Notes under the pieces: generated by a model | Told to the model about the DNA's origin: nothing | Seen by the model: only the letters and a program-made list of their open reading frames with translations | The model's database searches: none | Part shown: piece after piece, positions 1 to 5,619 of the stretch | Layout of the letters: each line of letters begins with the position of its first letter | Numbering within the stretch: position 1 is the stretch's first letter | Assembly (NCBI GenBank): GCA_039714855.1 | Contig: JBDLIL010000039.1 | Span: forward strand, 1 to 9,175 | Direction: 5' to 3' | DNA: 9,175 nt | From: JBDLIL01 sp039714855 | Lineage (GTDB): Bacteria > Patescibacteriota > Microgenomatia > UBA1400 > PJMF01 | Position numbers and translations under genes: made by a program

Positions 1-13
1 AAGTAAAAAACCA

Positions 14-217
14 ATGAAAAAAGCGCTAATTTTGATAATTAGTTTTTATCAAAAACTCAAAAACGGAATTAATTTAATATTATTATCACTTTTTGGAGTT
101 GCTTTTTCTTGTAGGCAAAATCCAAGTTGTAGTCAGTATCTTATTAAAAAAATAAAAGAAAGAGGTATACTTCTTGGTGTTAAAAAAGGTTTAATTCGCG
201 CCATTAATTGTTATTAA
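14..217 (+). CDS. yidD: YidD membrane protein insertion efficiency factor
   Basis: This is a 67-residue YidD-family protein, a small membrane-associated factor that assists YidC in inserting inner-membrane proteins. The family hallmark is visible as CRQNPSCSQY at residues 33-42, with Cys33 and Cys39, followed by a Gly-rich turn (residues 51-55) and the terminal Arg...Cys element (Arg62, Cys66). Residues 20-31 are hydrophobic and follow a basic N-terminus, which fits an amphipathic membrane-bound helix. It is near the short end for the family, which usually runs about 70-85 residues and often has a longer C-terminal tail. The ATG at 14 is the first start in the frame. No clear Shine-Dalgarno precedes it, although only 13 bases are visible. 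yidC starts 18 bases downstream, the classic pairing, so co-transcription is very likely. The promoter lies outside the window. Confidence 0.9.
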   Translation: MKKALILIISFYQKLKNGINLILLSLFGVAFSCRQNPSCSQYLIKKIKERGILLGVKKGLIRAINCY

Positions 218-235
218 TTATTTTAAATACAAAGT

Positions 236-997
236 ATGTCATTTATTAGTTCATTTGTCGGTACGATACTAGTTTCTCTTTATCAAGTAACTGGAAATTT
301 AGGTGTTTCAATTATATTGTTCACTATTTTGCTGCGCTTAATTCTTTTACCTCTAAGCGTAAAATCTCTTAAGGCTCAAAAAGAAGTAAAAAAAATTCAG
401 CCAGAGCTAAAAAAACTCCAAAAAAAACACGGAAAAAACAAAAAAGCCTATCAACAAGCTCAGGTAAAGTTATATAAAAAATATAATGTTAATCCTCTAG
501 CTGGTTGTTTGCCCCAGGTAGTGCAGATAATTATTTTAATAATTTTATACAGGGTATTTATTAATTTTTTAGGCCAGGAGTCTATAAATGGGATAGATAT
601 TAACCCGTTGTTTTTGTGGTTTGATTTGAGAAAGAATGATGTTTCTTATGTGTTGCCAGCGTTAGCAGCTCTAAGTCAGCTTTTCTTTTCTGTTATGTTG
701 TTGCCTGGTGGAGAAATTAGAGACATTATTCCAAATAAAAGCAAGAGTAAGAAGATTCAAAAAGAAAATAAAAAAGAAGAAGATGTAGCCGATATGGCTC
801 AGTCTATGCAGAAACAAATGATGTTCATGATGCCTTTAATGACAGGTGTTTTTGCTGCTAGGTTTCCATCTGGTCTGGCTTTATATTGGGTTGTCAGCAC
901 TGTTGCTAGTATTTTTCAGCAGTTTTTTATTTCTGGTCCAGGTGGTTTGGAAAGCTACTCCAAAAGAGCCCTGTTTTTTATTAAAAGTAAGTTTTGA
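236..997 (+). CDS. yidC: YidC/Oxa1 membrane protein insertase
   Basis: This 253-residue protein is a YidC/Oxa1/Alb3 insertase, which places proteins in the cytoplasmic membrane either alone or with Sec. Hydrophobic segments lie near residues 5-40, 91-113, 138-157 and 198-232, with a basic cytoplasmic hairpin (about 44-85, very rich in Lys and Gln) after the first. Arg34, inside the segment TILLRLILLPLS, matches the conserved groove arginine that contacts substrates. A PSGLALYW motif at 211-218 is the family signature in the last helices. It lacks the large periplasmic P1 domain of proteobacterial YidC, so it is of the short SpoIIIJ type seen in Gram-positives and CPR bacteria. A charged Lys/Glu-rich loop (about 167-185) separates the middle and last helices. 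It follows yidD by 18 bases and its TGA stop is 5 bases before the chosen rnhA start, so an operon is likely. Confidence 0.95.
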   Translation: MSFISSFVGTILVSLYQVTGNLGVSIILFTILLRLILLPLSVKSLKAQKEVKKIQPELKKLQKKHGKNKKAYQQAQVKLYKKYNVNPLAGCLPQVVQIIILIILYRVFINFLGQESINGIDINPLFLWFDLRKNDVSYVLPALAALSQLFFSVMLLPGGEIRDIIPNKSKSKKIQKENKKEEDVADMAQSMQKQMMFMMPLMTGVFAARFPSGLALYWVVSTVASIFQQFFISGPGGLESYSKRALFFIKSKF

Positions 998-1002
998 GTG
1001 TT

Positions 1003-1422
1003 ATGAAAGTTAGTGTTTTTACAGATGGTGGTTCTAGAGGAAACCCGGGTCCGGGAGGAGCAGGAGTTGTTGTTTATGATAAAAAAAACAAAAATATTAT
1101 TTTTGAAAAATCAAGTTTTTTGGGAACTGTTACGAACAATGAGGCGGAGTATGAAGCTTTAATTTTATCTCTTGATTGGTTGGAGAAAAATCTTGGGAAT
1201 AAAAATATTGAAGAAATTGAATTTTTTCTTGACTCTAAGCTAGTGGTAGAGCAGGTAAATAAAAATTGGAAAATTAAAAAAAATAACTTAAAGAAGTTTG
1301 CTGAGGTAATTTGGACGACACTGAAAAGATTGTCTGTCCCCTATTCTCTTCAACATATTGGGCGTGAAGAAAATAAAGAAGCTGATGCCTTAGTAAATCA
1401 GGCGCTCGACTCTCGGGCTTAG
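1003..1422 (+). CDS. rnhA: Ribonuclease HI
   Basis: This is a 139-residue RNase H type 1, which cuts the RNA strand of RNA-DNA hybrids, for example R-loops and primers. The full catalytic set is present: Asp8 in FTDGGSRGNPGPGGAG, Glu47 in NNEAEYEAL, Asp77 in FFLDSKLVVEQVN, His118, and Asp128 in ENKEADALVNQALD. There is no N-terminal hybrid-binding domain, and the length is near the usual single-domain size (about 140-155). I chose the ATG at 1003 because it puts the first strand in the usual place. A TTG at 994 in the same frame would overlap the yidC stop as TTGA and add three residues, which coupled translation could allow. The gene sits directly between yidC and the DUF4012 gene, probably in the same transcript. 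Its last codons and the following spacer are noticeably richer in G+C than the surroundings. Confidence 0.95.
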   Translation: MKVSVFTDGGSRGNPGPGGAGVVVYDKKNKNIIFEKSSFLGTVTNNEAEYEALILSLDWLEKNLGNKNIEEIEFFLDSKLVVEQVNKNWKIKKNNLKKFAEVIWTTLKRLSVPYSLQHIGREENKEADALVNQALDSRA

Positions 1423-1463
1423 GACTTTTCAGCTCCCCCTTATTTCCCGTATCATGGAACGGT

Positions 1464-4340
1464 ATGAATACTGATTTCACCACTCACAATATAGAGGAGA
1501 AACCCCAGATTTTTATTTTAGGAGGAAGCGACCAATTGTCTCTAGCAATAAACCATGTTTTTACTAGCCATGGGTTTGCTACTGTATTTTTCAACACAGA
1601 TGAAGACATAGATGAATTGAAGGTAAAAAACTTTTTGTCCGAAGATAAAAGTATTTATAAAACCATATGGATTGATTTGGACAGAGAGATTGTCAATAAA
1701 GATAATCAATGGATTCTTGAGTTGTTGCAAAAACGGCCTGAGCCTCTTATTTACTTTACTCGGTATTCTCATATAGAAAACACCTTTAATTTTGCCGCTA
1801 AAAAGCAAGAAAATTTTAACTTAGGAGCACTTAAGATTAGGGCCTCGGGTCAAAAAACAATTTTAATTCAAGATTATATTTCGGTAGACAGGCTTTTCTC
1901 TCCATGGAAAGAGGTGTTTTTGAAACTTAAGCACAAAATTCTTTTGGATCCAAAAACAGTTTTTTATCCCACCACCATTGAGCTAATAAAGAAAAAATTG
2001 GAAAAAATATTGTTTTCTCCCAACTCCAGCGAGTTTGTTTTGCTTAGGGGGGGTAAAACTCAAAGTGGGGATTTATTACCTCAGCTGTCGGATTTTTTTG
2101 AAAAGAACTTTGGAGAAAAACTGGAAATAAAAAGCGCTCCCTATATTTCTAGAGAAACAGAAGGTATTAGTTTCGACAAATTACTTGAGTTGTCGTCTCC
2201 AATCAACGAGCAGGTTTTGTTTTTGGCGCAAGCTGTTAAAAACAAGGCAAAAAACAACAAGAAAAAAGAAAATAAAAACACAGTGCAGAGTAAAACCATT
2301 GAGGTTAGTGGGTCCGCGGTAGTGAGGCCTCTGGTTTCATTACCAGTAAAACCAAGAACAAAACTCAATTCTATAAAAAAAACACCTCCGCCCGCTCCCC
2401 CAAAACCTGAGGGTAGACAAGAGCCACCTGGTCAAAAAGAAATCGAAAAAGAAATAAAGTCTGTTTTTAATCAGGAACGCGTCCAAAAAAAAGCAAAAAA
2501 AGTAGCTAAAAAAATTATTAAAACCAAAACAATAACCAAGAAGCAAAAAAGAAGAAGGCTTGTGTTTTTCTTGGGCTTATTTGTTTTTGGGGCCACAGTT
2601 GGTTTTCTTTCTTTGGTTGGGGTGTTTTTATTGAGTAATAAAGTTCAGAATGATGGTCTTTATGCTCAAATAAGTGGGTTTGGCAGTGAGCCTGTTGAGA
2701 TTTCGCAAAAACTAGAAAAGGCTTCGATGATTACTTCTGTTCAATATCTAACATATTCTTCCCTTTTCCCAAAACAGTGGTTTGTAGAAACTAAAAAGAA
2801 TCTAAGTCTTTATCAGTTTTTAAAGAATCAGCAGAAACTTGAGGTAAAAAAGTTACGCAATTCTCAAGATTTGGCCTCTTTTATTTTTTCTCAAGAAGAT
2901 GGATCTGAGAAGGGCTCTTTGAGTCAAAAAATAAGAGCTCTTCAACTGTCTTCTGATGAGCTGCTTAACCATCTTTCAACTTTTCAAATCAAGTTGGAAT
3001 CTGATTTTGATCCTGACGACAAGGGGCGAAAAATCCTTGAGCAAAAAATATTAGTACAAAAAAAACAACTACAGGCAAGTTCTCAATTTTTAGAATACCT
3101 TCCGGAGGCTTTGGGGGTTACTGGGCAAAAAAATTACCTACTATTGTTGCAAAACAATATGGAGCTCAAGCCGTCTGGAGGATCGATCGAAAGTATGGCG
3201 CTGCTCAGTTTTGAAGCAGGGGTGTTAAAAAACTATCAGGTGTTTAACATGAGTGCCTTGGAAAAAAATACTAAGGGCAAAAGGGAGGCGCCCGCAGATT
3301 TTCAAAAAATACTTGGTCGAAAAAACATCGATGCTCAAGACAGTTCTTGGTTTCTAGATTTTTCTAATGTTAGTAAAGAGCTTGAAAAACAATCAGAGCC
3401 GGTGTTTGGAAAAAACATAGATGGAGTTTTAGCCATAAACCTAATAAGCGTAGAAAATATTCTCAAAAAAATGGGGCCACTAGATGTTGGTTTGTATAAT
3501 GAACAAGTAAGCTCTGAAAACCTTATGGAGAAAGTATATTTTCAGGCCAGCACTGATTTAAATGCAAAATTGGGAAAAGATAGTTATTTTACTGCATTAT
3601 TTAAATCTTTTTTAAACAACATGTTCGAAGAGTTTGCTTCTCAAGATTTATTAAAAACACTACCCCAACTGGCTAAGGAAAAGCAGTTGTATTTTGATAT
3701 GAGTGGCCCGGCCTTGTTTGATAATTTAGCTTGGTCTGGAAAGATTTTTCAACCTCTCTGCCCTCTTCCGTTCAGGCAAGATTGTCAAATAGACAGTATT
3801 TTTCAAACAGAAACTAACATTGCGGCTAATTACAGCAATCTATTTGTTGATAGGTCTATTAAGCACTCCATTATTTTGGAAAAAGACTTTGCAAAACATA
3901 GTAGGGTCATACTTTTTAAAAATTCATCTTCAAGTGCTTCTTGGCCAGGTGGAACGTATAAGACCTACCTTCGCTTTATGGTAGATGAAGGCTCAGAGTT
4001 GGAGTATATTGAGTTTTCGGGAGAAAAAATCGACAAAGATATGGTAATTATTTCTTCAGAAAGCAACAAAAAAATATGGGGACTTGTTTTAGAGTTGGCT
4101 CCATCAGAAGAAAAAGAGTTGTTGCTTAAATATCGGGTGCCATTAAAAAACCAATTGTCTTATGGGTTTTTTGATCAAAAGCAGTCTGGTACGAACAGAG
4201 ATCCTTTGGTGGTAGAGCTTTCTCACTCCCCCACTCTGTCTCCATCAATTATTGCTCCGCAAGCTGAGGTTTTTGGAAACAAATTGAGATTTTCTTTTTT
4301 GCGAGAAAGTGACTCTTTAATTATGTTGCAATTTAAGTGA
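1464..4340 (+). CDS. DUF4012 membrane-anchored protein with degenerate SDR-like N-terminal domain
   Basis: This is a 958-residue protein. Residues 13-240 look like a degenerate extended short-chain dehydrogenase/epimerase fold. They start with a strand and a glycine-rich turn (IFILGGS, 16-22) and end in a region (about 165-226) resembling the epimerase substrate-binding part. I see no YxxxK catalytic pair, so enzymatic activity is doubtful. A Lys- and Pro-rich linker (260-364) leads to one membrane helix at about 366-390, preceded by KKQKRRR, so the N-terminus should be cytoplasmic and the rest outside. The DUF4012 core is at about 555-690: NNMELKPSGGSIES (564-577), then DGVLAINL (653-660) and MGPLDVGLY (670-678). 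A tail follows with NYSNLFVDRS (789-798). DUF4012 has no settled function; it is common in CPR and Actinobacteria, often near envelope polysaccharide genes. The only two cysteines (766 and 774) lie outside the membrane and may pair. The ATG at 1464 is used because the one at 1454 is in another frame and stops at once. Confidence 0.85.
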   Translation: MNTDFTTHNIEEKPQIFILGGSDQLSLAINHVFTSHGFATVFFNTDEDIDELKVKNFLSEDKSIYKTIWIDLDREIVNKDNQWILELLQKRPEPLIYFTRYSHIENTFNFAAKKQENFNLGALKIRASGQKTILIQDYISVDRLFSPWKEVFLKLKHKILLDPKTVFYPTTIELIKKKLEKILFSPNSSEFVLLRGGKTQSGDLLPQLSDFFEKNFGEKLEIKSAPYISRETEGISFDKLLELSSPINEQVLFLAQAVKNKAKNNKKKENKNTVQSKTIEVSGSAVVRPLVSLPVKPRTKLNSIKKTPPPAPPKPEGRQEPPGQKEIEKEIKSVFNQERVQKKAKKVAKKIIKTKTITKKQKRRRLVFFLGLFVFGATVGFLSLVGVFLLSNKVQNDGLYAQISGFGSEPVEISQKLEKASMITSVQYLTYSSLFPKQWFVETKKNLSLYQFLKNQQKLEVKKLRNSQDLASFIFSQEDGSEKGSLSQKIRALQLSSDELLNHLSTFQIKLESDFDPDDKGRKILEQKILVQKKQLQASSQFLEYLPEALGVTGQKNYLLLLQNNMELKPSGGSIESMALLSFEAGVLKNYQVFNMSALEKNTKGKREAPADFQKILGRKNIDAQDSSWFLDFSNVSKELEKQSEPVFGKNIDGVLAINLISVENILKKMGPLDVGLYNEQVSSENLMEKVYFQASTDLNAKLGKDSYFTALFKSFLNNMFEEFASQDLLKTLPQLAKEKQLYFDMSGPALFDNLAWSGKIFQPLCPLPFRQDCQIDSIFQTETNIAANYSNLFVDRSIKHSIILEKDFAKHSRVILFKNSSSSASWPGGTYKTYLRFMVDEGSELEYIEFSGEKIDKDMVIISSESNKKIWGLVLELAPSEEKELLLKYRVPLKNQLSYGFFDQKQSGTNRDPLVVELSHSPTLSPSIIAPQAEVFGNKLRFSFLRESDSLIMLQFK

Positions 4341-4390
4341 TTTTCGCCTTAAGCACGTGAAGTTGGTTTTGTTTTTTTTGCCCCATATAT

Positions 4391-4448
4391 TTGACAAAAT
4401 TTTGCTTGGATTTACTATTTTTAATAAAGAAAAACGAAGTGGTATAAT
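4391..4448 (+). promoter_or_regulatory. Two candidate sigma-70-type promoters for rplY
   Basis: The upstream candidate has a perfect TTGACA (4391-4396) and TACTAT (4413-4418) with 16 bases between. The downstream candidate is an extended -10, TGGTATAAT (4440-4448), with only a weak -35 (TTTAAT, 4420-4425, spacing 17). The second would start transcription near 4455, leaving a leader of about 40 bases before the L25 start at 4496. GGGAAG at 4481-4486 is a plausible ribosome-binding site 9 bases before that ATG. The space between the DUF4012 stop and L25 (4341-4495) holds these signals and a T-rich stretch (4366-4379). I see no other gene in it. Confidence 0.6.
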
Positions 4449-4495
4449 GGTTTCTTCTTTTAATCAAATAATCAAAATAACGGGAAGTCAAAATC

Positions 4496-5224
4496 ATGAC
4501 AGACAAAAATATTTTATCAGTACAAAAAAGAGATGTTAGGCTTGAGAAGGCAAAGCAGCTTCGCAAACAAGGGATGGTCCCTGCTAATATTTTTGGTGAT
4601 GGAGAAGCGAGTGTGAGTGTGAGTTTAGATAAAAAAGAACTAGTGAAGACGTTGGGTGGAGTGGGAGAAACTCCGCTGTTTTATTTAAAAATGAATGAAA
4701 AGGCGGAAATTCCAGTGTTGGTAGATGAGCTCCAGTATCATGTTATTAGTAATGACCCAATTCATGTTTCATTTAAGCGTGTAAACTTGAGGGAAAAAGT
4801 AAGCTCTGAAATACCAGTTGAGTTGGTGGGGGGGAATGAGGTTTCTGGAGCCGTAGTAGTTTTGGCTTTAAACTCCATTGAGGTTGAGGCTTTGCCCGCA
4901 GATCTACCGGAAAAATTTGAGTTGGATGTTTCAAAATTAACAGAAACTGGGCAGAGTATGGGGTATTCAGATTTGCTTTATGATAAAAACAAGGTTCAAC
5001 TTTTAGTTGAAGAAGAAAAATTAGAAGAGCCGATAGTTTTACTTCAAGAAGTTAAAGAAGAGGTGGTGGAAGAGCCTGTTGAACCTAAGGAGGATGTTAA
5101 AGCGGAGGGTGAAGAGGGCAAAGAGGAGTCTAAAAAAGAAGATTCTGACAATAAAGAGGGAAGAGAAGATGGGGGTGAGGATAGTGAAAAAGAGAGTAAA
5201 AGCTCTTCCAAAGAAGAAAAGTAA
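4496..5224 (+). CDS. rplY: Large subunit ribosomal protein bL25 (Ctc/TL5 type)
   Basis: This 242-residue protein is bL25, which binds 5S rRNA in the central protuberance of the large ribosomal subunit. The N-terminal 5S-binding domain spans about 6-95, with RLEKAKQLRKQGMVPANIFG (15-34) matching the family opening and DPIHVSFKRV (87-96) its closing strand. The C-terminal TL5/Ctc domain spans about 97-185, with VSSEIPVELVG (102-112), IEVEALPADLPE (128-139) and DVSKL (144-148). It therefore belongs to the two-domain general-stress form rather than the short E. coli form. Residues from about 183 to the end are a low-complexity Glu/Asp/Lys/Ser/Gly tail, with roughly 25 of 60 residues acidic and no predicted fold. 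The gene has its own promoter region and ends in a hairpin terminator whose stem begins inside the TAA stop codon. It appears to be a single-gene unit, apart from any read-through from upstream. Confidence 0.95.
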   Translation: MTDKNILSVQKRDVRLEKAKQLRKQGMVPANIFGDGEASVSVSLDKKELVKTLGGVGETPLFYLKMNEKAEIPVLVDELQYHVISNDPIHVSFKRVNLREKVSSEIPVELVGGNEVSGAVVVLALNSIEVEALPADLPEKFELDVSKLTETGQSMGYSDLLYDKNKVQLLVEEEKLEEPIVLLQEVKEEVVEEPVEPKEDVKAEGEEGKEESKKEDSDNKEGREDGGEDSEKESKSSSKEEK

Positions 5225-5267
5225 TTCTAATTACTAAAATAATTAGAATTGGGGTTTTGTTTTTTAG
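5223..5267. terminator. Bidirectional intrinsic terminator between rplY and the valS operon
   Basis: AATTCTAATTA (5223-5233) and TAATTAGAATT (5240-5250) form a perfect 11-bp stem with the 6-base loop CTAAAA. On the + strand it is followed by a T-rich stretch (5255-5267). On the minus strand the end of rplY itself (5210-5221) supplies T-rich RNA after the stem. The left arm contains the last two bases of the rplY stop codon and the whole stop codon of the convergent gene (5227-5229), so both transcripts can end here. The stem is AT-only except for one G-C pair, so it is weaker than a classic terminator. Confidence 0.7.
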
Positions 5268-5619
5268 ATCTTTCCAGATATTTTTCAGCTGCACTTGTAT
5301 TTCCAAGTTTTTTTTCAACTTTGGAAAGGTTTAATAACACTCCTTGGTGGTTGTTTTGCTTGGCTGCGACCTTCTCTAGTTGGGTTCTTAGGTTTTTTAG
5401 GTCGCTTATTTTTACACCAATAATTTTAATGGGATTGTGATTTGCTTTTTGTGCGAATTTGTTTCTAATAAAAATAGTGCTGTTTATTGCGGCAATTAAT
5501 AAAGATAAGCTTAGTAAGATAATTTCAGGGTAGAGAATAAAAACAACTTTAGTTAGAAAGAATAAAAATAATATGCTAAGGCGAAAAATAAAAACAAAGT
5601 AGAGGAGTTTATTTGTCAT
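5227..5619 (-). CDS. Hypothetical two-helix membrane protein with TPR-like C-terminus
   Basis: I do not recognise this 130-residue protein as a named family. Residues about 5-28 and 31-49 are strongly hydrophobic and look like a membrane hairpin, followed by a basic stretch (52-60). The rest (about 70-125) is predicted to be helical. The part from His91 to Pro123 resembles a single tetratricopeptide-like helix pair, with ALxx-type spacing (LLNLSKVEKKLGN, then AAEKYLERSKKQNPN). The start ATG at 5619 lies inside the end of valS, overlapping it by 11 bases in another frame. No Shine-Dalgarno is visible, so translation is probably coupled to valS. Its stop is embedded in the shared terminator hairpin. 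Tight coupling to valS and uninterrupted reading support a real gene, but its function is unknown and any link to tRNA charging would be speculation. Confidence 0.65.
   Translation of the reverse strand: MTNKLLYFVFIFRLSILFLFFLTKVVFILYPEIILLSLSLLIAAINSTIFIRNKFAQKANHNPIKIIGVKISDLKNLRTQLEKVAAKQNNHQGVLLNLSKVEKKLGNTSAAEKYLERSKKQNPNSNYFSN

Noticed and set aside
1..6. AAG TAA at the very start could be the last codon and stop of an upstream gene such as rnpA
   Set aside because: Six bases cannot identify a gene. The guess rests only on the usual rnpA-yidD order.
994..1002. TTG start for rnhA overlapping the yidC stop
   Set aside because: The ATG at 1003 gives the usual RNase HI N-terminus. The TTG remains possible through coupled translation.
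1400..1463. GC-rich patch considered as a tRNA or other structured RNA
   Set aside because: No T-arm, anticodon arm or acceptor pairing could be built on either strand.
1274..1483. A 69-codon minus-strand frame over the end of rnhA
   Set aside because: It is antisense to the conserved RNase H catalytic region and has no family features.
4341..4380. Terminator after the DUF4012 gene
   Set aside because: There is a T-rich run (4366-4379) but only a 3-bp stem can be drawn before it.
4357..4539. A 60-codon + frame between the DUF4012 gene and rplY
   Set aside because: It overlaps the rplY promoters and the rplY start in another frame and has no recognisable content.
5249..5440. A 63-codon + frame after rplY
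   Set aside because: It begins inside the terminator and is antisense to the coupled minus-strand gene. The hydrophobic composition is a mirror of that gene.
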